A DNA stretch of 64,000 bases from Pseudisothecium myosuroides (taxonomy: Eukaryota; Streptophyta; Bryopsida; Hypnales; Lembophyllaceae): NCBI GenBank assembly GCA_951799445.1, contig OX637291.1:1552501-1616500 (forward strand), read 5' to 3'. Positions 15,105 through 25,840 of this stretch are shown here, one piece after another (the stretch's first letter is position 1; every line of letters begins with the position of its first letter). A model generated the notes under the pieces. The model ran no database searches. It was not told the origin of the DNA and was given only the letters and a program-made list of their open reading frames with translations. Position numbers and translations under genes: made by a program.

Positions 15105-16390
15105 ATTTTTGACTATGTTTTCACCAAAAACGCTCCAAAATTGCCATTTCTAAAACTAGTGCCAAATTTTAGAAAAAAAACATTTTTGGACACATGTAAC
15201 CATAGGATCTTGTAGTAAACTTGTTTGAGAAGATGTGGAAAAAAATTCAGAATTTTCCACCATGTGGATTGCAAGATAATAGCGTTTGAATTGACAACAA
15301 TCCTTTTTTTGTCCCTCTGAAAAAAACGGGCAGCTGCCCTTCACAAGGTCACATTTGTATGAAAAAATGTCCAAAATGGTGGTTACTCTTTGGATTTATT
15401 CTTCAAGTCAAGTTGGCTACATGCTTGAAAATTTTCAAATCATTTAGAATTGTAAAACATATAGGAAAAAAATAGTAAGTAGGAAGAGGTAGAGAATGAT
15501 TCAAAACACTAAATTGTTAAGAATTTATTTGTGGAATTGAAAAATGCCAATCCCAATTGTTGTAATGTTGTAATAAATAATCTACAGCCAATATTTTTAT
15601 TTTTTTCAAAAATATTGAAAATTGAGTTAAATAAAGGACTTCAAAGTTTATTTTAGAGTTGAGATTCCATAACTACCCTCAAACTAAGAATCCTCATAAC
15701 TTTTGGCTCATTGATCGGAATGGAATGATTCAAAGCTTCCTACGTATATATAAATCTAAGGGACCAATTTCAAATTTTTATTTTTTTTAAAAGTGATTTT
15801 TACAGAATTTTTTTTGCTGCCCGGGCTACCCACCGAGCAATGAAAATGACATATCATGCAATAACTTTTTAACCATGTAGTCAAAAGTTATAAAAATTGT
15901 TGGGCCTTACTCATCTCTAATTTATAAGGTTCATAGGTTCATACAAAGACAACACTGAAGTCGTGAATACATACCTACGTACCATAATCGTACATATTAC
16001 ATGTATTTTTTTGCACTGAATCAGTGCGTAAACAATGCCTATCAATAACGTACGATTGTTGTACTGATGTCAGTACAATTTAGGTGCATTTTGGATACCA
16101 CATTTGTATAATTAAAGTATATAAATTGTACACTTTTAATAAAGATTTTAACAACACTAATTCAGTGCGTAAAAATGTACGTAATATGTACGATTATGGT
16201 ACGTAGGCATGAATTCACGACTTTAGTACGATATCTGTTGAAAAATCGTCCTCCCTCAAGTTCGAGATGTAAAGCTACTCCTTGGAAAAATGTTGTATGA
16301 AAATTTGAAAGAAAAAAAAAAAAAACTCCGCTCATAGTGAGCTGCCTCCAAAAGCTATGTTCTCAAAAAAGCATGCTCAGTGCTTTAGGG
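15105..16390 (+). repeat. Dispersed repeat family A, copy 2, interrupted by a MITE
   Basis: Long copy of family A starting near TTTTTGACTATGTTTTCACC and continuing through GCTGCCCGGGCTACCC, ATCATGCAATAACTTTTT and TTGTTGGGCC to about 16,390. Between TTGTTGGGCCTTAC (ends about 15,910) and TAAAGCTACTCC (about 16,270) extra sequence is present that the other copies lack. Confidence 0.75.
15954..16227. mobile_element. MITE-like palindromic insertion
   Basis: The ends form near-perfect inverted repeats of about 48 bp. The left end begins ACTGAAGTCGTGAAT and includes TACGTACCATAATCGTACAT; the right end is its reverse complement, ending ACGACTTTAGT. The interior is AT-rich with further CAGTGCGTAA words and no coding capacity. 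It sits inside a family A repeat and explains most of the extra sequence in that copy. Target duplication was not resolved. Confidence 0.7.
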
Positions 16391-17663
16391 ATTAATGAAC
16401 TTCACTTCATTAACCATGGCTCAAATCCAAGAAAACATGGCTCAAATTCAAATCAAGAACCAGAAGGTTAGAATTGCCAAAAATACACTAGTAGGAGGGC
16501 ATCTATTGTGATCAATGGAATACACTTCTTCATTTTTACCAAATTCTAGGACACTTCCAAGATGCCATTCTTGCATGTGTTATAACAAGGACCACCTCCC
16601 AAAAAATTTAGATGAAAAATTATTATATTGCATCCTTCAACAAGCTTGATTTGTCATCCAAAAGTCACATTCAAGCTCCTTGGGCGTTTCAAGGTTGACA
16701 ATGTTATGAATGTTCTACACTATGGTACAATCCCTATGAAGAAAATTTCAGATTTTTAAAGCATACTTGGAGTTTGATGTGAAATTTTTTCACTATTTTT
16801 TCAAAAATTCACAATAATTTAAAACTTTCATACAAAAATTGGGAATTTTATAGATTATAAAAGACACTCAATCATGGTACATCTCTGAAAAATAAATACA
16901 AAAATTTCATTCAAGTGTAGTTGCAAATTGGAAGCATACAGAGAGGACTTCAAAATTTGCAAAGTAGTCATAGGCCTGCATAGGCCATTCAAGGTTAAAA
17001 GAGCCACAACCTTAGGGTTGAGTGTACACTACAACCAAGGATATGCAAATTATCCAATGCCTGGGACAATATATAGACCTCAATAATACAAACTCGACAC
17101 ACAATCCGATCTATTCTACAAGAATAAGTTGCTAGTGAACTCAGCCGGTGATTTTTTTTGGCCAAATTTTAGCCCAAAGGCAAAAAAGTTGAACGGGTGG
17201 AGACTGAATACAAAGGAATTAAAAATTAAAAATCCTCACCACATTGGCTCCACATTCACAAAAATAGTGGCAAGTTTGTCAGCATGCCGTTGCAAAAGAG
17301 GCTAGCTAGGAGTTCTAGAGTTACTTCTATATCATCCAATATTAGGGTTGCTTCCTCTATTTTCTCACAGGCGCCACCCCTACTTTCACTTTTATTTCTA
17401 AAGCGCAACTTTCAGATCTGAGAGCTTGCCCACCGAGCACTTCTGCAAGTGGTCAAGTTTAGCCTTCAATGCGATAGCGTACTGCATTGTTGCGCCAATA
17501 TTGTAGCAATGATGTATATAAGTTCCTCTGTTGGTGTTTTGAGGCATATGAAAATTGGCATTTGTTGTCTCTTTAGCTCCTCTTATGAAATATGTGAGCG
17601 CTTGGTGGAAGTGAGTTTAATTTGTTGTGTTTCTAGTCTCTTGAGATCCTTGCGACACTAGTT
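16391..17663. other. AT-rich spacer flanking the copia 3' LTR
   Basis: No convincing gene. Open frames of about 70 residues here (for example 17,449-17,661) have no recognisable motif. Confidence 0.4.
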
Positions 17664-17938
17664 TGTGAAGAAAGGAAAGAAAGCATATTGAAGACAAAAC
17701 ATGTTTTCATTATATTAGAAGAGAAGATTCAAGGTAGTTTATATAGCAAGTAAATAGCTGTGTATTTTCACTAATCTAACAAGTGTGACTCTAAGTCTAA
17801 TTAATGCTAAGCTGATATTAACACAGTAACTTTACTGATTACTGTCTAATACTCTCATTCAGCTACATCAAGTGTATTAAATTATATTGTCTTCTTATTA
17901 ACTCCATGGATCTTGGATGTAATTGATGAACCAAACCA
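17664..17938 (-). repeat. Ty1/copia 3' LTR (approximate)
   Basis: On the minus strand a polypurine tract (GATGAAGGGGAAGA) is followed by TGGTTTGG, taken as the LTR start. The segment contains a TATA-like CTATATAAAC and a possible polyadenylation region (AATATAATGAAAAC), and ends CTTCACA. The TG...CA boundaries are inferred; the matching 5' LTR would lie beyond 63,997, so it cannot be checked here. Confidence 0.5.
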
Positions 17939-18615
17939 TCTTCCCCTTCATCAAATCATAAAAGAAAGTCTTTGAGTAGTTATATATGCAATATGCTTGG
18001 TTTGAGGAAGCGATTTGGTGAGGATGTTAGCCCACATGTCTGATGTGGGGGTGAATTTCAAGTGTAATACTTGAGATTCAACTTTCTCATGGAGAAAATG
18101 ATATTTGATGTGAATATGCTTAGATCATTCATGATACTTAGGATTTTTGGCAAGTGTAATGCAAGACTGATTATCACAATAAAGAATGCTAGGCAGCTTT
18201 ACGTGATATTCTAATTTGGCAAATAAGGCTTGAAGCCACATCAATTCATTTGTGGCTATTCCACAACAATATATTCTGCCTCAGTAGATGACAAAACTAC
18301 AACCACTTGTTTCTTGCTTTGCCACAATATTAAATTTCCATTAAGTTGAAAGAAATAGCTGAAAGTGGATTTGTCAATGTCAATGTCTCCAGCCCAATCG
18401 GTGTCACTCCAGCCAAGATATGAATAATTAGAGATGGTGGGAGAGAAATAGTAATAGACTAAACCCTAATTACAAATATATTTTAAGCAGCAAAATATTT
18501 GTTTTAGGTTGTTCAATGTCAAGGTCCGGGATTGACCATGAATTGTGTTAAGTGATTTATTGGAAAAGCTAGATCAAATCTGTAGCAAGTAACCAGCCAT
18601 TGTAAGCAGCCAATA
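17939..18615 (-). pseudogene. Ty1/copia RNase H region (distal half of the split retrotransposon)
   Basis: Translated on the minus strand, the segment shows copia landmarks: GWSDTDWAGD, a serine/threonine stretch, WQSKKQ, and LSSTEAEY, preceded by a DLAFPIN..TQFMVNPG segment that normally follows the reverse transcriptase. Stops and frameshifts make it non-functional. Its upstream edge is exactly the 8-bp duplication flanking the giant hAT insertion, and the missing proximal half is at 60,011-61,718. Confidence 0.88.
18608..18615. repeat. Target-site duplication, left copy (AGCCAATA)
   Basis: The 8-bp sequence AGCCAATA directly abuts the left end CTGGGTTGTCA. The identical 8 bp directly abut the right end at 60,011-60,018. 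Both lie within the copia polymerase coding sequence. Confidence 0.9.
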
Positions 18616-18626
18616 CTGGGTTGTCA
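18616..18626 (+). repeat. Left terminal inverted repeat of the giant hAT
   Basis: CTGGGTTGTCA, an exact reverse complement of 60,000-60,010. Similarity continues weakly inward: GAACGTCCGG-like words occur on both sides. Confidence 0.88.
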
Positions 18627-18639
18627 AAACTGAACGTCC

Positions 18640-18960
18640 GGGACCAAATCACATCCAAAATCCGGACGTCTGGACGGTCGGACGTCGGGACGCAGCGTCC
18701 GATCGGACGAGGTGGGTAAAACTGCCGTAAAAAAAAATTACCTCAGGTAATTCGGACGCCGCGGTCGGCGGTCGGCGGTCGTCTTGCCGACCGCATCGGT
18801 CGGCTTTCCGCTGTCGGTCTGACGACCGCGTCGGTCGGCGGACGGCGCTCGGTCGGCTTTCCGCTGTCGGTGAGCCGACCGCGTCGGTCGGCTGCCGGTG
18901 TCGGTAATCGGGGTTGGCGTTGAGTCGGTCGGGGCGGTCGGCCGGAGGGGTTCAGGATTT
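18640..18960 (+). repeat. Left subterminal GC-rich array of GGTCGG-type motifs
   Basis: Dense short repeats of GGACGTC, GGTCGGCGGTCGG and GCCGACCGC contrast sharply with the AT-rich surroundings. The array starts within about 25-50 bp of the element end. Subterminal clusters of short motifs are typical hAT transposase-binding sites. The same motif family forms the right-end array and the arrays upstream of the cargo genes. Confidence 0.8.
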
Positions 18961-18964
18961 CAGG

Positions 18965-19225
18965 CTGTCACTTTAACAGGGACGGAAAAATTTTTAGAAC
19001 ATACATGGTACATCAGCTATTGGCCTATTGTAATTGCAGCCACTTGCGGAGTTATTTCATTATTGATGTTCAAGAGGTCATGGGTTCGAAACTTACTTTG
19101 TACCTTGTTCTTCATTTTCAATATCCAGTGCTTATAAATAGTTATAGATTTCTATTCTACTTCAAGTTGAAATGGGGTACTATAGAGGTATAAGCGCTTT
19201 TAGTCAGGCCTCATTGTTTTTTGAC
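18965..19225 (+). repeat. Repeat with tRNA-like box B, copy 1 (SINE-like)
   Basis: About 260 bp matching 24,484-24,745. It contains GGTCATGGGTTCGAAAC, close to the pol III box B consensus, then GTGCTTATAAATAGTT and TTCAAGTTGAAATGGGGTAC. No convincing box A was found. Each copy directly follows a GC-rich array and precedes a diverged family A repeat. Confidence 0.55.
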
Positions 19226-20573
19226 TCATTTTTTCATCTTAATTCAAATATGCCGAAGTCTTTTGGGGAACTTTTAGGATTTTTGATCTACATCGAATAG
19301 AAATCCAACATTTTTGTAGGTCACATTCATTCTTTTTGAATTTTAGCTGTATAAATTTAATTTACACATTTTAACCCCTAAAGTTTCAAGGCCATTTTTT
19401 GGCCAAAAAGCACTCAAAACTGCCATTTTTAGGTTTAAGGGTAAAAAAAATTGAAAATTATTTTTTTTATCACATAACCATAGGATCTTATACTTTACTA
19501 GTATGGCAATGCGTGGAAAATATTTCAAAATTTTTGACCACACTGATTGCAAGATATCTGCGTTTAAAGTGAAAAAAACAAGTTTTTCAGCACATTGTGG
19601 GATGAGATTTTTTGACATTTTAACATTTTTAACTTGAAATTTCTGCACTACAGAGTTTTGAGCTTTAAATCTATATATTTTATAATTGAGTTGAGAGTCT
19701 AGCAAAAAAAATCAAATCAAAAAAACTTAATTTTCATTACTAAAAAAATTGTTAAGTAGAAATAGGTACGAGATAGAAGGAAAATCTAAAATATTAATAT
19801 CTTTTACATAGAATTGAAATGAACTAATCCCAACGGTGAGATTGTTCTAGCAAAAACACTAAATCACGCGGAATTTTTTTTCTTGAAAAATTATAAACAT
19901 TGCATTCAAAAATGAATCCTACAAGTGTTTTTTTTCAGAAAGATCAGAAGATGCTCTAAGTGCCCGAAAAAATAGATTGTCCATAACTTTCTCATAACAA
20001 ATCCAAATGGAATGAATCAAAGCTTTAGGAATAGACAAAAATATAATCTATGGGAAAAAAATTTAAAATAAAATAAAATGAAATTTGCAACATTTCTTTT
20101 GCTGCCCCCTCTCCCTTGTTTTGAGCTTATTTGGGCGTAACTTTTGTTCCCGGGCACCAATTGAAAAAAAAATTATATTCCCATGAAGCTTATCAGTTTT
20201 CCTATCTTCAAAAAAAGTTTCAAAAAATGAGGACAAAAATTCAGCCTGTAGGTACCTGCCCAAAATCCCAAATGTCCGCCAAACGGACAATGGTCCTTTA
20301 GGGGTTAAACTAGGACAACTATGAAGGTGAAACTCTTCACTACATACAATTCTTGCAATATATTATGCTTCATTGAAGAAAGAAAACATACAATCAAACT
20401 TTATTGAATTATAATCCAACAGTTTGAATATCAAACCATCTTAGTGGTGTTTTGTACATCACTAAGCAAAGTAGACAACTAGTACCACAATATAATGTTC
20501 TACCAACCAATTACCATTACGTGCTCTATGTATGAGCATCAAAACATCTAAGCGATTCAAGGCCTTTCAATCT
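19226..20573 (+). repeat. Diverged family A and family C repeats
   Basis: The region from about 19,360 resembles family A only weakly (TAACCATAGGATCTTATA, TGCAAGATATCTGCGTTT). From about 19,640 to 20,290 it matches family C (words such as GAGATTGTTCTAGC and ATTGTCCATAACTT), which recurs at about 45,640, 52,180, 54,180 and 58,900, always inside the giant element. Non-coding. Confidence 0.6.
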
Positions 20574-23500
20574 CTAAGGCTTATAATCACTATCCCCTTT
20601 TACCTCAGCCCCACTACAATCTCCTCTACTTCTCCATTCCACATCTTCATCGGATGTCACTTCCATGTCGTCAGATGAAGAATACAAAGTTCTCACTCCT
20701 CCGTGCTGTACTTGCCTTGATGTAGATAATCTCCTTGGTTGGTCCTTGCTCTTTTCCCTTTTTACTCTTAATATGGCGTTCCTCCTATCTTCATGAAGGG
20801 AAGGAATTGTTTTCATTTTCCCCTTCGAAGAAGGAAGACATGCATCAAGGGGAGTTCTACCTATACCTTGTCTCTTGGTTGGGCTCGCTGCAAAAGGCTC
20901 CATTTTACTTTTACTTTTGGATTTTATGGAGTGTTGGGCATCCAATTTCACTGCTCCAGCTCCTCCTTGAATAGTTACCTTCATTGCATTCAAAGACAAC
21001 GTTGTAGGAGCTGACGATTTTGTCGAGCGCCGTGGTGGTGCATGACCAGATTCCCGAATAAACATTTCTTCCAATGTCTCGTTCATCTCACCATCGGTCG
21101 ATGGTAAATTGATTGGAGATGAATTGATACGAGGTTGCATTTTTTTTGAAATTCGGACAAGTCGTCTTCCTACACCTGAACTTCCTGAGCCATCCAATGC
21201 TACACTAGGAGTTTTGCGTGCTACAGGAAGAATACCGCTATATCGTGCTCCTCTGCATTCTTCAATGACTTGTTTCTTATCTTCATCATGGTCCAAAGAA
21301 ATTGGGCTCTCAGACCCATGTATCAAACCTCCATCAACATTTCTTTGGACTTCGCTTGGCTTGTCATTTTCATGACTTCGTTCCCCGCTCTTCTCATTTG
21401 CCAATACCACAATGGATTGAACACTTGCATTGCCCACATTCATTCGAACATTCAACTGACATCCTCCTTTGTCAATGTGCTCTTCATTCTCTTGCACTTC
21501 TACCATTGTCATGGATGTACACTTCAAACTTTGAAGAACTTCATCCGCTTTTGGAGTGTCATCATTGACATTCCTTGTCCCATTCGCCTCCGGATCTTCT
21601 ACGTAAGCCGCTTCCCCTTGCGATACGATATTTTGGCTATTCAAAAATCCGGTCCCATCGCAAAATCTAGCTAGGGGAATATTATCTTCATTGTCCATAT
21701 TGATGTCCTCGTCCGATTCATCGAACTCATAAGCGTCTCGATGATTGACCCCAAAGTCTTCATTACTGCGATTAGGGCTCTGAAGCGGTCCATTGTCATA
21801 GTCCTGCATGTCGTCGTTTATGGCATTTTCCTCACTGAATTGTGGCCCATAATCCTCGTCAACTTCCTTGTCTTCCGAGATAAACCCCTCTGAATCTTCT
21901 GACTCCACGTTCTCATGGTACCACTTCTTCTCATCATTTTCTTTTGATGCCGTTAAAACTTTTGAATTGCTGTACACATACACCAAATCTGCTGCTCTTT
22001 GTGGCTTCAACTTGTTCCGAGATTTGTTGTGGACAAACGAATAGTTACTCCAATTTCGTTCGCATGAAGATGATGATACTGGTTGGGCCAATATCCTCTT
22101 TGCAATTGGAGCAATGAGCTTCCCACATGCACCTTCAAAATCCCACCAAGCATGTGCCGACAACATCTGTTTGCCCGGGTCTAACATGTTATGGAACGGA
22201 GGGGTTCTATGTCGAAAGGCTACAAATTCCCTCACGACCATTGCGTAATCTTCGGGTTTACAAATTTTCATTATAACTCGCTTGCATGCCTCCGTTGCAT
22301 TTGTGTCGTCAGCTAGTTCTTTATCGTGCAGCAAGTACGGGTTCAGAAGAGCTCCTGCATAGTGTAGATCTGTCTCCCCCATTTTTCGTCGGTTCACAAA
22401 TGAGGCCTGCAGTCGTTCTGCTCGATTTGCGGGCAAAGAAAATGGCTCTTTCTCCAAGTCCATCACATGTTTCTCTAAACCCTTCATAATATGCAATACC
22501 TTTCCCATGCATGGTGTCTTCGCATCCAAGTCGCGTAGAGCAAATACAACTAGACCCACTACATCTCGGATATTGACACAACGATTCCAGAAATGCGAAT
22601 CGAGAACAAATTTCTTGACATCTCGAGACTCAGACCGGGGTTGTGTTTTCCGATTGTCCTTTAGCTTCCGCACATACTCCACCCACTGCGGATCCACCAC
22701 ACTTTGTTGTAATGCTACTTTGACCTTCAACAAACGGTGAATCATAATAAAATTCGAGGCAAACCTCGTTTTGGCCGGCAACAACAAGCTATATTTCGTC
22801 TCGTGCTTTCGAAATATAGCAAGCGGCATTTGCCTACTCTTGAAGAATTTCACAATGGCATGGGCTTTCTTCAGATACTCATCAATCCATTTTTCCTTCC
22901 CCCAATCTTTCAACAACAAATTCAAGGCATGCACCACGCATCCTTGAGAATAAATGTGTGGATACTTACTGGATACCAAATTCCATGCCGCTTGATTTAC
23001 CGGAGCATTATCAGCACTGATTTGTACCACATTGGTGGGACCCACGTGCTCTATAAACTTTTCCAAGACAGATGCCATATACTCTGCGTTTTTTTCCATC
23101 CCGCTTGTATCTACCGATCCAACAAATTCCTCTCCGGTAGAAGATACGAGCATGGCATTTATCAATGGGCGGTTTGTAACCGAGCTCCATCCATCAATAG
23201 ACAATGTTGCTCCAAACTTCCTTATGCTATCTTCGGTTCTCCTCAGGAGCTTTGCCTGAAGGTCCGTCTTTGCTTCGTCAAGCAATTTGCATCGTAGATC
23301 ATGATATGATGGTGGTGTGTACGGCCTATTCCACTCTACCGTGAGTTTTACTGCTTCTTTAAAGGCTGGATTTCGGGCTACAGCAAATGGTATATTTGCC
23401 GCATAAAAAAAATTGGCCCACACTGCATTCAATTTGCGTTTGTGTGCTTCTTCAAATCCATCTATTAGCCTGCTCTGTTTGTACGGCCTACTGCTGGATG

Positions 23501-23903
23501 CCCTGGGAGTTCCACGTTCACCAGATGTTTCAGTAATTCGATTCCCTTCCGAACCCACACGAAGAATTTCTTGCGGTACTGTGCATGAATCTTCCTGTGT
23601 AGAACGTGATCTGTCCCTGCCATTGGAGAGGTCACTCCCGTCCGTGGGCATGTTGTTTCTATCCACATTGTCCACACCCGATCTCCGTGGGAATTTCCCT
23701 TCACAACGACGAAATAGACCTCGAATCTCTGATGTCAATTTCGGACAAAGGCAAACTCCGGTATCACGAGCACCAGATGCGCCTTCATATCCTAGATGGC
23801 TCAACATTCGCGCGGGCTTTTTAGCAAACAACAAGTTGCAAGCCTTGCACTGCACTTTACTCGGTGGCACGAGGCCATACCAAGGAGAGAAGTCCTTGCT
23901 CAT
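20574..23903 (-). CDS. hAT transposase (BED-like finger, DUF659, hAT C-terminal dimerisation), 1,109 aa
   Basis: The single open frame starts best at MSKDFSPWYG (23,903); an upstream in-frame ATG at 23,987 would add 28 hydrophobic residues not expected before a BED finger. A zinc-finger stretch lies at residues about 18-60 (CKACNLLF...ARMLSHLGYE...CLCP). A DUF659-type RNase H-like core follows, with candidate catalytic aspartates in LSIDGWSS (about 236) and ISADNAP (about 298), then CVVHALNLLLKDW. The hAT dimerisation region, about 586-650, has WWDFEG, RILAQPVSSSSCERNWS (candidate catalytic glutamate about 615) and KLKPQRAADLVYVYSN. A further tail of about 430 residues is acidic, then basic and Ser-rich; this is much longer than usual. 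The frame is uninterrupted and the triad is present, so it may be active. It would excise and insert the element by binding the ends in the nucleus. A TATA box and a GC-rich array lie upstream. Confidence 0.9.
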   Translation of the reverse strand: MSKDFSPWYGLVPPSKVQCKACNLLFAKKPARMLSHLGYEGASGARDTGVCLCPKLTSEIRGLFRRCEGKFPRRSGVDNVDRNNMPTDGSDLSNGRDRSRSTQEDSCTVPQEILRVGSEGNRITETSGERGTPRASSSRPYKQSRLIDGFEEAHKRKLNAVWANFFYAANIPFAVARNPAFKEAVKLTVEWNRPYTPPSYHDLRCKLLDEAKTDLQAKLLRRTEDSIRKFGATLSIDGWSSVTNRPLINAMLVSSTGEEFVGSVDTSGMEKNAEYMASVLEKFIEHVGPTNVVQISADNAPVNQAAWNLVSSKYPHIYSQGCVVHALNLLLKDWGKEKWIDEYLKKAHAIVKFFKSRQMPLAIFRKHETKYSLLLPAKTRFASNFIMIHRLLKVKVALQQSVVDPQWVEYVRKLKDNRKTQPRSESRDVKKFVLDSHFWNRCVNIRDVVGLVVFALRDLDAKTPCMGKVLHIMKGLEKHVMDLEKEPFSLPANRAERLQASFVNRRKMGETDLHYAGALLNPYLLHDKELADDTNATEACKRVIMKICKPEDYAMVVREFVAFRHRTPPFHNMLDPGKQMLSAHAWWDFEGACGKLIAPIAKRILAQPVSSSSCERNWSNYSFVHNKSRNKLKPQRAADLVYVYSNSKVLTASKENDEKKWYHENVESEDSEGFISEDKEVDEDYGPQFSEENAINDDMQDYDNGPLQSPNRSNEDFGVNHRDAYEFDESDEDINMDNEDNIPLARFCDGTGFLNSQNIVSQGEAAYVEDPEANGTRNVNDDTPKADEVLQSLKCTSMTMVEVQENEEHIDKGGCQLNVRMNVGNASVQSIVVLANEKSGERSHENDKPSEVQRNVDGGLIHGSESPISLDHDEDKKQVIEECRGARYSGILPVARKTPSVALDGSGSSGVGRRLVRISKKMQPRINSSPINLPSTDGEMNETLEEMFIRESGHAPPRRSTKSSAPTTLSLNAMKVTIQGGAGAVKLDAQHSIKSKSKSKMEPFAASPTKRQGIGRTPLDACLPSSKGKMKTIPSLHEDRRNAILRVKREKSKDQPRRLSTSRQVQHGGVRTLYSSSDDMEVTSDEDVEWRSRGDCSGAEVKGDSDYKP

Positions 23904-24150
23904 AGTGACAAGTTTGAATTCCTTATAATTGAACCAATTCAAAATCACAAAGTGCACACACAATGTCAGAATCTCAACAGTGTCCAAAATCAGTTTAGCA
24001 TGATGTGTACAAAGCCTTGAAAATCAAGGCCCCCCCGTCCACTGAACTATGCATTACCAAGCAAGGGACACAAAAAATTGCAGCTCCTAGCCCTCGGAAA
24101 TCTTAGCGTTCAGTTTCTCAGGAGTGCTTTTAAAAACTTTCTTCCTTGCA

Positions 24151-24156
24151 CTTATA
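24151..24156 (-). promoter_or_regulatory. TATA box of the hAT transposase gene
   Basis: GGAGTATAAGTGC on the minus strand, about 250 bp upstream of the proposed ATG and directly downstream (in gene direction) of the GC-rich array at 24,170-24,470. The placement matches that at the other three cargo genes. Confidence 0.55.
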
Positions 24157-24169
24157 CTCCTGAACTGCT

Positions 24170-24470
24170 GCCGACCGTTGGAGAGGAAATCTGCTCGCTT
24201 TCAACGGTCAGTCAGTTTCTGCCGTCCGATTTCCGATCAAGGCGGTTGGCGAAGTCGGGGCGGTCGGCCGGAACCGCCGGTCGGGAAAGTTGGGGCGGTC
24301 GGCCGTTCGGAGCGGTCGGCCGGAACCGCCGGTCGGGAAAGTCGGGGCGGTCGGCCGTTTGGGGCGGTCGGCCATTAGGGGCGGTTGGGGAAGTCGGGGC
24401 GGTCGGCCAATTGTGGTGGTCGGGGAAGTCAGGGCGGTCGGCGGAGCTGGGCAATTGCCAGGAGGAATTC
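24170..24470 (+). repeat. GC-rich GGTCGG array upstream of the transposase gene
   Basis: Repeats of about 35-45 bp built from GGGGCGGTCGGCCG and GAACCGCCGGTCGGGAAAGT occur at least five times. Open frames read through the array in several phases because the units lack stops; these are not genes. It is probably promoter sequence or transposase-binding sites. Confidence 0.75.
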
Positions 24471-24483
24471 GGCGTCCACCCAT

Positions 24484-24745
24484 CACTTTAATATGAAGGA
24501 TAACGGATTCAGAACATAGAGGATTTAGTAGACGATTGACCCGCCATTGCAATTGGGGGCACTTAAAGGTTTGTTTCATTATTGCTCATGACGAGGTCAC
24601 GAGTTCGAATCCTACTCTATCCGGCGCTTATAAATAGTTCTAAACTTCTATTCCACTTCAAGTTGAAATGGGGTACTATAGAGGTTTAGAGCTATTTATG
24701 AGTACTTTTAACTAGGCCTCAATGTTTTTTTTTATCATATTTTCA
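24484..24745 (+). repeat. Repeat with tRNA-like box B, copy 2 (SINE-like)
   Basis: Matches 18,965-19,225 in order and orientation. The box B-like word here is GAGTTCGAATCC, an excellent match to pol III box B, at about 24,600. No cloverleaf could be folded with confidence, so it is not called a tRNA. Confidence 0.55.
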
Positions 24746-24859
24746 ATTTAATCCACAAATGCCAAAGTCTTTTTCAGATCTTCTAAAAATTTTGCTCTAC
24801 ATTGAACAGAAACTCAATATTTTTTTGAAGTGAACTTCATTTTCTTTGAACTTTAACCT

Positions 24860-25840
24860 TTAAAGGTTTTTTACTATGTTTTCACCATAATTGTTTGAAA
24901 AATGCCATCTCCAGTACAAGTAGCAAATTTTGGGAAAAAAAATTCCACCATACATATAACCGGAGTATCTCGTAGTAAATTATTCAAACAAATTCTGGAA
25001 AGACTTTTTCAAATTTTCACCATGTACATTGCAAGATAATAGCTTCTGAATCGACAAACACGCTTTATTGGGCCTTGCGAAAATCAAGGCACCTACACTT
25101 CACAAAGTCACATTATATAATAAAATGACAAAACCGATTGTAAATCTTTCGGTTCTTTTTCCTAAAGAAGTTGGCCACGTGCTTGAAAATTTTTAAGTTC
25201 ATTTGAAATTGTACAATTGTTAGAAAAAAAATAGTAGGTAGAAAGAAGTGGAGAATGAATCAAATCATTAAATTGTTACGAATTTTATTATAGAATTGGA
25301 AAGTGCCAATTCAAACGGTTGTAGTGTTAAAATAAATAATTTGCATCCAATGTTTTCTTTTCTTCCAACAATATTGAAATTTAAATTAAATAAATGACTT
25401 CAAAGCTTTTTTTACAGTAGGGATTCTATAACTACCTTCAAACTAAGAATCCTTATAAATTTTGATTCACTCATTTGAAATAAATGATTGAAGCTTCCCG
25501 CGTATATATAAATCTATAGAGCCAATTTCAAATTTTTGATTTAATAAAAAGGGATTTTAGAAGAACCTTTTTTTACTTTCCGGGTTGTCCAAACATCAAA
25601 GAAAACTACATAGTACATATCATGCAATAACTTTTTCACTTTGTTACCAAATGTTATGAAAATTGTTGGGCCTTACCGCCTTACAAATATTCCTTGAGTC
25701 CTTGGATACATCATACATCTAGTGTGAAAATTTCAAAGGAAAAAAAATAAAATTTCATTAACAGTGAGTTGCCCAAAATCACTATGTTTCCAGAAAACCA
25801 TGTCTCGTACTTCAGGGATTCACTATATAAATTCAATTTC
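24860..25840 (+). repeat. Dispersed repeat family A, copy inside the giant element
   Basis: Diverged copy starting near TTTTACTATGTTTTCACC, with TGCAAGATAATAGC, CACTTCACAAAGTCACATT, GCGTATATATAAATCTATAG and ATCATGCAATAACTTTTT. Order and orientation follow the array and box-B repeat, as at the left end. Confidence 0.7.

Noticed and set aside
19343..20290. Minus-strand frames of 120 and 75 codons as genes
   Set aside because: AT-rich repeat sequence homologous to other non-coding copies.
18616..24470. A smaller, independent hAT transposon around the transposase gene alone
   Set aside because: No second CTGGGTTGTCA-type end or AGCCAATA copy was found near the inner array. The copia halves require the break to extend to 60,010.
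24078..24579. Several overlapping frames on both strands over the GC-rich array
   Set aside because: All cross the tandem array, are low complexity, and lack any domain. The stretch is better explained as promoter or subterminal repeat.
24560..24640. Possible tRNA gene at the GTTCGAATCC box
   Set aside because: Only box B is convincing; no acceptor stem or anticodon arm could be formed.
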